DNA from: Aphidius gifuensis
Taxonomy: Eukaryota > Arthropoda > Insecta > Hymenoptera > Braconidae
Length of the DNA stretch: 64,000 nucleotides
Reading direction: 5' to 3'
Assembly (NCBI RefSeq): GCF_014905175.1
Contig: NC_057792.1
Location: forward strand, 7,564,001-7,628,000
A program made the position numbers and the translations under genes. Shown piece after piece: positions 48,932 to 59,668 of this stretch. How positions within the stretch are numbered: the first letter of the stretch is position 1; each line of letters begins with the position of its first letter. Under the pieces are notes generated by a model. It was not told the DNA's origin, searched no databases, and saw only the letters and a list, made by a program, of their open reading frames with translations.

Positions 48932-50142
48932 CCCGAGTGAAAATTTAGTTAAGGTTCTGATCAGAACCGGATCAGGAAACATGGCCAGACTGTAGGGTTA
49001 GAGCCAGGATACCTGAACAGGAATGGATCAGGATTCCTGACTAGAATATAACCAGGAATCCTGTTCAGGAACGGATCAGAATGTAACGCTTTTTTTTAGG
49101 ATTCTGATCAGAATCGGATCAGGAAACCTGACCAGTATACCTGATCAAGAATGGAACAGGGTTCCTGATCTGAAACGGATCAAGTAATTTAAAAAAAAAA
49201 ATTGTTTTTTTTTATTTGATGTTTTGTAAATCGGTTAACTAATTTACTATAGCAATGTTAATGATGAAACAGATTGAACGATAAGATTGTATATACCTAA
49301 CATAACTGAAATTACCTAACCACTAGCGGGGCGCGAACTCGGATCGTTCAGATTACAACTACGGGCCTTAACACGCGCGGCCATGCTGTCTATCGATGAT
49401 CGGATGTGATTTTTTGCTTTCATAATAATCACGTCAGCTAAAAAAAACTTAAATTAGAATTTGCGACGTAAATTCAACGTAAAAATAAAATATAACAATT
49501 TGTTAAATTGTCCGTTGTCATTTTGTTTTAGAATTAAAATTAAAATTAAATCCAAAAAATATTTATCCTGATAGTATTCTTGTCAGAATCTCATCAGGAT
49601 TCCCTTTTCAGGACATGCTCAGGTTTCCTGGTCTTTTTCTGAACAGAAAAACTGAGTGAAAAAAGTCAATTTATTTGATATATTTATCCTGATGATATTC
49701 TGATCAGAATCTTATCAGGGTTGCCTATTCAGAATACGTTAAGGTTTCCTGTTCCTTTTCTGAACAGGAAAACTGTGTGAAAAAAGTCAATTTATTAAAT
49801 ATATTTATCCTGATAGTATTCTAGTCAGATCCTGATCAGGAAACCTTATTCAGGATATGCTCAGGTTTCCTGTTCCTTTACTGAACAGGAAAACTGAATG
49901 GAAAAAATCAGATTTTTTTTATTCATTCACCCTGATAGTATTCTAGTCAAATCTGATCAGGGAACCTTATTCAGAATACGCTAAGGTTTCCTGTTCCTTT
50001 TCTGAACAGGATTGAATAAGGTCACCTGACTTAAGGAAATCTTCAGGTATCCTGACCAGATTCGAGCCAGAAATGAGTCAGGTTTCCTGATCCGTTTCCT
50101 ATCAGGTTCTTAGGTCAAATGAAAAAAATTTTTTCACTCGGG
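48932..50142. mobile_element. 1.2-kb element with CCCGAGTGAAAA ends and internal ~118-bp tandem repeats
   Basis: Left CCCGAGTGAAAATTT, right AAATTTTTTCACTCGGG. The interior is dominated by CCTGATCAGG/TGATCAGAAT-type palindromes. Four tandem units of about 118 bp begin near 49,562, 49,680, 49,799 and 49,918 (ATATTTATCCTGATAGTATTC...CAGGTTTCCTGTTCCTTTTCTGAACAGGAAAACTG). A tRNA-like segment on minus lies at 49,328-49,390. No ORF. Confidence 0.75.
49328..49390 (-). ncRNA. tRNA-like segment inside the CCCGAGTG element (weak)
   Basis: On minus, ATGGCCGCGCGTGTTAAGGC resembles an A box and GAGTTCGCGCC a B box, with GTAGTTGTAATC between. It aligns loosely with the tRNA-like stretch at 39,449. Probably a SINE or tRNA relic. 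Confidence 0.25.
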
Positions 50143-50144
50143 AA

Positions 50145-50858
50145 AATGGGAATATCAAATCTAATAAGGTCTAATGACCAATAATGAAAAAAAAAATATG
50201 ATGATTGCTTTTGGGAAAAAAAATCGAACAAAATGAGCATCTCAAGAGTCAATTCGATGGCTGGCCGGATTCGATTCGGACTGAAAATGTAACGCCGGCT
50301 AGGCTCCAGATCGGATCCGGCAAACCGAATCTGGTTACAATAAGGACACCTTGGCTAAATCGGATACCAAATTATGTATCCGAAATTACATTTAAGGTAA
50401 ATAAGGGACTTAGAATATTTTTTCAAAAAAACAACAGTATATTTTTTCAAAAAAAAAACTTAGTATATTTATTTTAAAAAACATACTAATTTTCAAAAAA
50501 AGAAAAGAGCCCCCCCTCCCCCCCCTCGTGGCGAGGGTCACAGATTATGCCATTCTACTGCTCTTCGGTTTTCAGTTTTAGCTCTTTCAGTTTTGGCTAC
50601 TTTTGCCAAGTCAAATAAAAGTAAAATAAGGGACTTGAGTCAAAAATTTTGAGTCTTCACTTATGTAATTTTCAAAAATGTAGTCTAGGAATTTGTCAAG
50701 TCTTTTATCTACAAGTTTATTATAACATCGGAAATAACATCGAACGCAAAACTATCACCGACTTGACATGGAGGCAAAAAAGACAAACCCGATAAACTTC
50801 TTAAAAAAAAACTGATTTCTGAATTATAATCCTTGTAAAGCAATGTCAAACCATACTC
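50145..50858. other. Repeat-derived intergenic DNA
   Basis: 50,262-50,360 repeats the interior of the 48-kb H element (GGCTGGCCGGATTCGATTCGG...AATAAGGACACC). A C-rich/CTCC run lies at 50,508-50,530. No gene seen. Confidence 0.5.
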
Positions 50859-51056
50859 TTAAACTTTTCTCCACCAATTTTGTCCTAAATGGAATCGACA
50901 CCCACGATTTCTTGCTGTATCGATCGCAGCATGTATCGCGAATTCAAAATCAGCATGTACATCTGATGGGCAAAAATTCAAGTCAAGTTTTTTACATTCT
51001 TCTACAAGGTATTTAAAAGCAAGTTCATACGATTTCTGAGTTTTATTTAGTAACAA
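50859..51056 (-). pseudogene. MULE-type transposase fragment
   Basis: A 65-codon open piece reading SYELAFKYLVEECKKL, then DVHADFEFAIHAAI and RGCRFHLGQNWWRKV. The D-F-E..A..A and GC-F-HLGQ..WRK pattern is typical of the core of MULE/Mutator-like transposases found in insects and used here as a relic. No matching upstream or downstream domain is open nearby. Confidence 0.6.
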
Positions 51057-51402
51057 AAAAAAAAAGCTAATGGAATATAAATATTAGTATATTTAGTGAT
51101 TCTAATATTTCTTTTAATTAAGTCTATCTCATTGCTATATCTATTAATTGGGAAGGATTACTTCTACGAAGTTCGGTGTGAATAAGCTTTGAGGGACGAA
51201 CTGATATATTGTCGAGGGCTTTTCGTTTCAGGTTATTATACAGCTTTTGTCTATCAAGTTTCTGAGTTATCATCATTGTCGTGTGCGTCATGTATTAAAT
51301 TTGAGGCCGTAATTCCGCCATCTTGGTCAACTCGAATAAATAGCTTTTACGTTGCAGCAATTGCGTTGTTAAATCAATATCTTTTTTATTTATTGATATA
51401 AA

Positions 51403-51730
51403 CCCTGGTGGAAATATTTCTCCGGAATTGCTCTGGATTGCTCCGGATTACTCCGGAATTGGCTCACTTCGGAAAAATACGAGAAATCCGTAGCAATTCC
51501 AAAATACTCGAATTCCTGCACCCGTATTCAGAGGATGTTCTCATTAGGGACGCCCTAATGAGAACATCCTCTGAATACGGGTGCTGTGTAAAATGAAAGA
51601 AAATAAACGACCAAAAAATTTTAATAGGCCAATTTCGGAGCAATACGGAGCTTTCCGAAATTTTACGGAGTATTTCCGAAACTTTACGGAGTATTTCTGG
51701 AATTTTACGGAGAAATTATTTCCACCAGGG
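51403..51730. mobile_element. Family-H MITE (328 bp) containing a perfect 32-bp-arm hairpin
   Basis: Ends CCCTGGTGGAAATATTTCTCCGG and CGGAGAAATTATTTCCACCAGGG. Nested at 51,518-51,584 is a hairpin: arm 51,518-51,549 (GCACCCGTATTCAGAGGATG...ATTAGGG), 3-nt loop ACG, and an exactly complementary arm 51,553-51,584. The GCACCCGTATTC ends match the 36,565 MITE. Confidence 0.8.
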
Positions 51731-53139
51731 GAAAGCTGAAATTTTCAGAAAAACTTCATGTCACACTAATAAACAAAGTTGTCACTTAAAAGTATTTCGG
51801 TCATGAAATTTCCTCGATACTTTTTTGCGCCAAAGTGTAACAAACGTAGTTTTCGTCGCGTATTAAATAAAAGTTTTCTATAAATAAACAATGAACGCAA
51901 ATTGAATTTCTATCATTACTAAATTAATGCATCGCTATATTGTACTAAATGTATATTTAAAATTCCAAAATGATTCAACAATATTTCAGAAATTTATGAC
52001 GAGTCATATTTGAAAAAAAAAGAAAATTTAGCCCGTAAATTTTTTTCCTTTTTATTATTTATTTCGTTAAATAATAATTTAGAAAAAAGTTTATTTGAAA
52101 AAAAATGTCCCTCTTATCTTTCTTAATAAGGCGTAATTTTTTTTTCTCAATTCAGCTCCGAGCGCTCAAGCCTTTCTTCCATCTGAACCCTCATTTTATC
52201 GCGAAATAACAAAAAGTCACATGAAAAACGAAAACATAAGTGTCCTACAGAACACTAAAAAGTTAGTGTGATTACTACGTTTATCAAAAACGTCATCATA
52301 TTTATTAATATTACTTAATAAAAATAATATATACAGATATGAATATTGTATAAAATATAAATATATTTATATAAATAAATAAACATAAATAGAAAAAGTT
52401 AGTGTGTGCAGTTTGCGTGTGATTCCTATAATTATATTATCAACCTGTCTCAATATACCGTAAAGCACCTGTTGCACGTGTTTATGCTACATCATATGCA
52501 CCTCAATATGTTCAAACAGTACAAAACTGGTAATTTATAAATGATGATCAATTATATATGTAAACGAAAAAAATAAATATATTATTTTGGCAAATTTATT
52601 TTTCTTATTATTTTAATTGTGAGAGTTTGATATAGTAATGAATAATTATGCATTATGATATAAATTAATTCTCGGAATGAAATTAATTTTCAAAAAACAT
52701 CCGAATTATCAATATGGAATATTAACTAAGAGTAGATTTTGATAGCACGAACGCAGTCCCGACTAGACCAAAAATTATACGCTCGCGAGATATCCACATT
52801 AGGGTATAGCTATAGCTCAACCGTATATAGTGCAATGGAATAGCCTCATTCTGGAAGAACCGCCTTTATGATCACTGTATCCTCTGCGCCAAGTAAGTAT
52901 GCTTACAAGCTTGTGTTACTGAATTTAATACTGTAATGATTTCGATTTCAAGTAATTCTCATAATTTACAAAGAAACTACAAAGTTTACGTCGTCATCAG
53001 CCAAAGCTGTTATTTAATCTATAAAATTGTAGTAGGAAAATAAAACGAGAAAAAAAAACACATTATTATTGTAAAAATAAAAAAATGTTTTTAAATTTTT
53101 TGAAATACAATTATTTTTATCACCTAACGTTGCTATTTT
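51731..53139. other. Intergenic, with a short cuticle-protein-like open piece
   Basis: Mostly AT-rich. 52,441-52,533 (+) encodes QPVSIYRKAPVARVYATSYA...NW then a stop; the AP-V/A..Y composition resembles C-termini of insect cuticle proteins, but it is only about 30 codons. 52,930-53,100 matches 44,640-44,800 (GATTTCAAGT.ATTCT.ATAATT.AC.AAGAAACTACAAAGTTTAC), the 3' flank shared by PPM1G copies. Confidence 0.35.
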
Positions 53140-54685
53140 TTATAGATTTATTTCTTTCTTGTTTGTACCTTCAACTTCGTTATTGTCAATATTATTTTCG
53201 GGAATCGGTGTTAAATTTTTGAATTTAACAATGATTGCTGTCATATTGTCACAGCCTGTGCCGTCACCAAGTGAGTCTGGAGCTAAGCAATGGTCAAAAA
53301 GCTATAAGTTAAAAAACAAAAAAAAAAAAAAAAATTATTGATTAATAATAATAGTCATTAATTATTTGCTATAATGCTTCAAATTCAGACAAGATTATAT
53401 AAACATTTATTGTAATGTAAATAGTGTATCTTACCTCTTCACAAACTTTGGAAATATTATCTCCAGCATCATTGATTCTCTCTTTGACGAACTTCACTAC
53501 TTCAGAACTAGACATACAATTCCAAATTCCATCACAAGCCAAGATAAGAAATTCATCTCTTTTTGGATCAATTAAAATATGTCTAATATCAGGAAGTGCT
53601 GAAATCATTTGATCTTCAGGTGGAAGTTCTGTATTTTGTTTGTATTTATGATCACCAATTGCTCTTGAAAGATTGAGATTGCCATTGATTCTTCCCTGCC
53701 AAGTTACTACACCACCAGCTTTATAAATTCTTTTGCTTTCTTCTGTATCTGTAGGTTTATGATCCAAACTGAGCTCAAGTGCTTTACCATCACGACATAA
53801 GACACATCTCGAATCACCAGCATTTGCAACATACAAGTTTTCACCATGAAGAAGTGCAACAACAGCAGTACAACCTGACGTTGAGCCTGGTTTTTTAGAT
53901 GAGATGTACTTATTTTCAGCTTCATCATCATCATCGTCATTGATATCACAACTTGATTCATTTTTACCATTAACTTCAGCCTCAACTTTTGATGATATTT
54001 GTTCATCAACATCTTCGGAACTTTTAGGCAATTCTGACTTTACTTCTTTTTTATCAACAGTAACTTCACTGACTTTATCGGAATCGCATGTTTCAACTGT
54101 GTCAGTATCAGATACTTTTGTTTTTGCTATTTTTTTCAGAATTTTTATGATTTCTGGTTTTTTAAGCGTCGCATCAAAACCGAGGAAAGCATCAATCAAG
54201 GCTTGACCAACATCACCACGTTTATAAGCATCGGTTTCCTTGATAAATTGAGGCAACTTTTGGGAACAATAATGAGCAACTTCATGACCACAATGGCCAT
54301 CATAAACAGCAAATAATGAGGCATTGCGATCAAAGTTTATGCAGCAATTGTGAGCATCCTGAAAAACATTTACTAATTTTAATTTTCATAAAGATTGGAT
54401 GATTCGAACGAGGATCATTCAGCGCATGCGCGAAAGTGTATGGAAAGTTTGCGTGCGTACACGCTGTGTGACCACGTGGTCGTGATCTTCTTCTGCCAGT
54501 CTCACTTTAATACTAATAATCAACTGGCAACTATATTATTTATTTAATATGATAAAGTAAATGTTAATATCTACCTCTTGACTGTCTCTCCATCCTTGCA
54601 TAGAACTCGCGCCAAACACCACATTCTTTCCTATCTCGTGAGTCGAGATTTTTTTTGTTATCGGCTTTGAAAGATATGACCCCAT
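53140..54685 (-). CDS. PPM1G-type PP2C phosphatase, copy B, three exons
   Basis: Exons on minus: 54685-54575, 54358-53435, 53301-53140; phase 0 throughout; 398 aa. All catalytic motifs are intact: GASSMQGWRDSQEDAHN, FAVYDGHCGHEVA, TSGCTAVVALLHG, VANAGDSRCVL, NLSRAIGDH, ILACDGIWNCMSSSEVV, PDSLGDGTGCDNMTAII. Compared with copy A it lacks about 60 residues of the middle insert (the IPLEQLIGQY-to-SSSW section) and ends in NKKEINL instead of the lysine-rich tail. Introns 1 and 2 are short (216 and 133 bp). The open frame with conserved splice sites suggests it is functional or very recent. Upstream, 54,780-54,990 is shared with 61,335-61,590 above copy C. Confidence 0.9.
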
Positions 54686-55345
54686 GTTTTTCAATTTCCC
54701 GCTAATTTTGTCTAACTGTGAACCCACTTATATGACTGAAATTAATAATATCAACTTTATATACTAATTCGTACAACTAAATTAAGATCACAATGAAGAT
54801 TCAATATGCTTGTAGGAGAAAATATTCAACACAATTCAGCGGGATGTAAATAGTTAGAATTTACAGAAGCCGGGTAGCCACGTGCAGCACTTAAATATAA
54901 TAGAAGCTGAACTCTCACGTGCTCACGTCAAGAGAAAGAAACGAATCTGTGGGCTTGTCGGTACAGTCACGTGACGTGATGGGTTTGTAAAATACCGTGT
55001 AATATACCGTGTAAATTTTAGTAATTTACACACCTTGGTTTCTTACATGCAGTATCTTACATAAAGTTCGCTGCGCCGCTTTACATCAACCATAAAACAT
55101 TGATTTTACAGTTGGTAATTTGACATTTTTTAAATTCATTTTGGCGATAGGCTGAGAAATTAAATAGATTACCACGCAATTTATTCAGTTTTATTCTTTT
55201 ATTAGCTACATTTGTCATATTCAATTGAAAAGCTACGCTGTTGCAAACTGACTTTTTTCTGACTGCGCATTTAACTGCGCATGCGCAAAAAAAAACACAA
55301 AAAAAATAAATACACAAAAGAAAGAACCTACTAACAAACAACCTA
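54686..55345. other. Upstream flank of PPM1G-B, shared with copy C, plus MITE fragment
   Basis: 54,780-54,990 (CTAAATTAAGATCACAATGAAG...AAGCCGGGTAGCCACGTGCAGCAC...GAATCTGTGGGCTTGTCGGTACAG) aligns with 61,335-61,590. A family-A fragment lies at 55,237-55,333. Confidence 0.6.
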
Positions 55346-56433
55346 GGGGACGTTCCAAAAATCACTCGGAAACCCGGAAGTTCAAGTTTGTGATCATAGA
55401 AAATTTTTAATATTTTGTTGTGGTAGACATGATTTTTTGTTCATGTATTTTTATAGGCACAAATATTTAATTATTAATAATGAGGGCTCAAACTCACGAC
55501 AAGCAACATTTCGCTTGTAAACATGGCCGACATAATTCTGAGCGATCTGAGCATGCGCAAATCCGTGAGATAAGTCCGTGATATAATTTAAATCACGGAG
55601 GCACTGTGTTTATATGCAGTGTAAATAGTCAGCTGTCAGTAGTGCTACAAAAATAAAAACCAAATAATTATAAAAACATTTGGGCATGACACCACATTAC
55701 ACAAAAAAATATATAAACGAAACCTTGAGCAAAAGTGTTCAATTAAAAAAGAATTTAAAAAATACTCCAAAATTTAATCAAAACATCAATATTGAGATTT
55801 TAATAAGGTTATATTTATTTATTTTTTGAACCGTGACAATAGCACAGCTCATACTGAAATCACGGATTCGCACATGCCCAGTAGGTCCGTAGGAACAGCG
55901 GCCATGTTTACAAGCGAAATGTTGCTTGTCGTGAGTTTGAGCCCTTAGCGGTAATATGGCCGATTTCAATATGGCTGCTGTTTTCAATATGGTGGTGCAT
56001 CAGAGCATGCGCAATTTGTAAATTCCGTGGTTTGAGCACTTTTTGTCGACTTCCGTGACTCAAATTTTGACTGTTCATCTGAGTCGAATAGTACAATTAG
56101 AGTCACGGAAGTCAACAAAAAGTGCTTAAACCACGGAATTTACCACCGCCATATTGGAAACAGCAGCCATATTGAAATCGGCCATATTGCCGCTAACTTT
56201 AGCGGTCCCATGAGTTCGCACCCTAACTTTAGCGGTCTCATGAGTTCGCACCCTGAAAACACTTTTCACAACTGTAATAAGTAACAAAAGCAAATATCAT
56301 ATGCAATATGGCTGTTTTTGTTGTTTACAATATCTACAGTAACCTCTAGTTACTTTTAAGTTTATATTTATCACTATATTTTTTCGTCTACTGCGCCGCT
56401 TCCGCGTTTCTGAGTGATTTTTGGAACGTCCCC
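55346..56433. mobile_element. 1.1-kb element C (GGGGACGTTCCAAAAATCACTC ends) with nested insertions
   Basis: Ends GGGGACGTTCCAAAAATCACTC and GAGTGATTTTTGGAACGTCCCC, next to CTA/TAG. Inside are a family-B element at 55,483-55,946 (GGGCTCAAACTCACGACAAG...CTTGTCGTGAGTTTGAGCCC), then a long hairpin at 55,946-56,195 (AGCGGTAATATGGCCGATTTC... / ...GAAATCGGCCATATTGCCGCT). The hairpin's own arms continue with AATTCCGTGGTTTGAGCACTTTTTGTCGACTTCCGTGACTC and its complement. No coding sequence. Confidence 0.8.
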
Positions 56434-57908
56434 TAGAGAACGCAGGTGGTTTTTCAGCTACTGCGCGTATGCGTGGTCATGATGCGCAAAAAAAAAAGTT
56501 GAAGAACGCTGCTAATATAAATATATATTTCAGTGATTTTAAAACAAAAGCGATACAAGTCAAGTCACGCACGTTACCGAAATATTGCAACGCCCCTCGA
56601 TTAAGCGGTGATCATATAGCGATACCCATACCGTACGTTTTTTTGAGGCAAGTTTTTTCTCCTGTATTTCTAGTCTTCTTGAACGTATGTATCCGAAGAA
56701 ATTAAATAGTCATTTTAGCTTAGAAATTTATTTTTTATTAAGATTTGATACCTGGCTTTTACTGACTTATCTTTTTTATTAGATGCGTTCTTTCGTCAAT
56801 TTTTTGTTCACACATCATGACCGCGCATTAAAATTTTCAAAGTTTATATGTGTGCGTTACACACACTCACAAAGACTTGAAAACTCACGTGCTTTTTCAG
56901 CTTCTGCGCAAATGCGCGGTCATGATGCAACAAAAAAAAATGCGCCTGTCATGCAAACTTGATGAGAGAACAGTGGCGTCGAACAAATAATTCTTAAAAA
57001 ATAAAAATATGGCTGATCCAGCCCTTCATGTCCTACGCTGTTTCAAACTGACTTTTTTCTGACTGCGCATTCAATTGCGCTAGCGTGAAAATAAACGAAA
57101 AAAAATAAATAACAAAAGAAAGCACCTATTATTTGATAAAAAAAATCGAGAGTATGCTCATTGGAAAGAGAGGCATCGATATACATAGTGAAACTATTTT
57201 AAGTTTTTTTTAAAAACAAATAATTAGAAAACTATTTAATATAAATTAAAAATGATGACGTCACGGACCACTGACTTAATTTAAATACTTATACCCCGTA
57301 TGAGCGCTGGCGCTTTAAAAAGTTAGTATCTTCAAATTATATCGCGATATAAACAAAAATGTACAAGAACAAATTAAATATCAATAAATTAATTACATAG
57401 AAATTAATTTAAATTAAGGTAATAATTAAACACCAATAGTTCTATTCAATGATAAATATTAATTTAATGTTCAATTTAATGAAGTTATATTATAAAGATA
57501 TCATTTGATAGATTGTCGAATTATTTTTGCTGATAAAAAGTCTCTCAATATTCGATAGACTATAATAAATACTTGTATCGCAAAATTATTTAGTAAATTC
57601 AGATCTCAATCGAGATGATAAAGATTATGAGAGACCATTAAATATATCTTTTGATAAACTGGTCAATTTGATTTTGGCTGATATCAAGATCTTTCAGGTT
57701 GAATGAATCATCGAAAGTACCTGGCTCAAGGTTATGGAGTTCATTCAAATTTAAATTTAGGAAATAAAGTTTTTGTAGACCGTTGAATATATCTTTTGAT
57801 GAATAGTTTGACTGTTGTTGCTAATGTAAAGCTTGGAAAGATTCCGTTAAATTATTGAAATGAAAAAAAAAATTGTATGAAAAGTACACGTTACAACTGT
57901 TATTTTAT
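56434..57908. other. Intergenic between element C and PPM1G-C; MITE and duplication flank
   Basis: 56,935-57,128 is a partial family-A MITE (right end AAAGAAAGCACCT). 57,355-57,480 matches 44,040-44,150 (AATTAAATATCAATAAATTAAT...GATAAATATTAATTTAATGTT), i.e. the 3' flank carried in the PPM1G duplication. 57,600-57,850 has leucine-rich-repeat-like words in degenerate form at most; no supported gene. Confidence 0.45.
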
Positions 57909-59625
57909 TCAAGTTTCATCATCATCATCATCATCGTCATCATCATCACTATCACTCTCATCATTATCATCACTATCACTGTCATCATTATCATCATCAT
58001 TATCATCACTATCACTCTCATCATTATCATCGTCATTATCATCACTATCACTGTCATCATTATCATCGTCATCATCACTATCACTGTCATCATCACTATC
58101 ACTGTCATCATCACTATCACTGTCATCATCATTATCATCATCATTCGAGCTAGTTTCAGCCTTGTTAGACACACTGATTCCTGCTATTTCGGGAATCTGT
58201 GTTGAATTTTTGAATTTAACAATAATTGCTGTCATATTGTCACAGCCTGTGCCGTCACCAAGTGAGTCTGGAGCTAAGCAATGGTCAAAAAGCTATAAGT
58301 TAAAAAATAAAAAAAAAATAAAAAATTATTGATTAATAATGATAGTCATTAATTATTTGCTATAATGCTTCAAATTCAGACAAGATTATATATAAACATT
58401 TATTGTAATGTAAATAGTGTATCTTACCTCTTCACAAACTTTGGAAATATTATCTTCAGCATCATTGATTCTCTCTTTGACGAACTTCACTACTTCAGAA
58501 CTAAACATACAATTCCAAATTCCATCACAAGCCAAGATAAGAAATTCATCTCTTTTTGGATCAATTAAAATATGTTTAATATCAGGAAGTGCTGAAATCA
58601 TTTGATCTTCAGGTGGAAGTTCTGTATTTTGTTTGTATTTATGATCACCAATTGCTCTTGAAAGATTGAGATTGCCATTGATTCTTCCCTGCCAAGTTAC
58701 TACACCACCAGCTTTATAAATTCTTTTCCTTTCTTCTGTATCTGTAGGTTTATGATCTAAACTGAGCTCAAGTGCTTTACCATCACGACATAAGACACAT
58801 CTCGAATCACCAGCATTTGCAACATACAAGTTTTCACCATGAAGAAGTGCAACAACAGCAGTACAACCTGACGTTGAGCCTGGTTTTTTAGATGAGATGT
58901 ACTTATTTTCAGCTTCATCATCATCATCGTCATTGATATTACAACTTGATTCATTTTTAACATTAACTTCAGCCTCAACTTTTGATGGTACTTGTTTATT
59001 AACAGTAACTTTACTGGCTTTATCTAAATCGCATGTTTCAACTGTGTCAGTATTAGATAAAGTTTTTGCTATTTTTTCAGAATTTTTATGATTTCTGGTT
59101 TTTTCAGAGTTGCATCAAAACCGAGGAAAGCATCAATCAAGGCTTGACCAACATCACTACGTTTATAAGCATCGGTTTCCTTGATAAATTGAGGCAACTT
59201 TTGGGAACAATGAAGAGCAACTTCATGACCACAATGGCCATCATAAACAGCAAATAATGAGGCATTACGATCAAAGTTTATGCAGCAATTGTGAGCATCC
59301 TGAAAAAACATTTACTAATTTTAATTTTCATAAAGATTGGGTGATTCGAACGAGGATCATTTAGCGCATGCGCGAAAGTGTATGGAAAGTTTGCGTGTGT
59401 ACACGCTGTGTGACCACGTGGTCGTGATCTTCTTCGCCCAGTCTCACTTTAATACTAAATCAACTGGCAACTATATTATTAATTTAATATGATAAAGTAA
59501 ATGTTAATATCTACCTCTTGACTATCTCTCCATCCTTGCATAGAACTTGCGCCAAACACCACATTCTTTCCTATCCCGTGAGTCGAGATTTTTTTTGTTA
59601 TCGGCTTTGAAAGGTATGACCCCAT
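57909..59625 (-). pseudogene. PPM1G-type PP2C phosphatase, copy C, with one-base frameshift and long acidic tail
   Basis: Exons on minus: 59625-59515, 59299-58428, 58292-57909. Exon 2 is 872 bp where a multiple of three is needed. The lesion is in an A-run: copy B reads AAA-AAA-ATA-GCA, copy C has one A fewer, giving a stop right after EIIKILKK (about 59,069-59,075). Beyond it the second reading frame stays open with every motif intact (VANAGDSRCVL, NLSRAIGDH, ILACDGIWNC, GDGTGCDNMTAII). The last exon replaces the usual end with TSSNDDDNDDDSDSDDD..., about 75 residues of Asp/Ser/Asn encoded by a (TCATCATCACTATCACTG)-like repeat at 57,916-58,145. Either a young pseudogene or a homopolymer assembly error; if the latter, it would encode a full phosphatase. 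Confidence 0.85.
57916..58145. repeat. Trinucleotide/18-mer microsatellite encoding the Asp/Ser tail of copy C
   Basis: TCATCATCA / CTATCACTGTCATCATC units on plus, read as (GAT/GAC)n(AGT)n on minus. Apparent long frames on both strands come from this repeat. Confidence 0.85.
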
Positions 59626-59668
59626 GTTTTTTAACTTCCAGCAGATTTAGTTTAACTGTTAACCCGCT

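Noticed and set aside
52441..52533. Cuticle-protein gene
   Set aside because: Only about 30 codons with no signal peptide or upstream exon; recorded as a weak fragment within the intergenic entry.
57873..58332. Leu/Ile- and Ser-rich ORFs on plus over the microsatellite
   Set aside because: Complement of the trinucleotide repeat that encodes the Asp/Ser tail; no other coding evidence.
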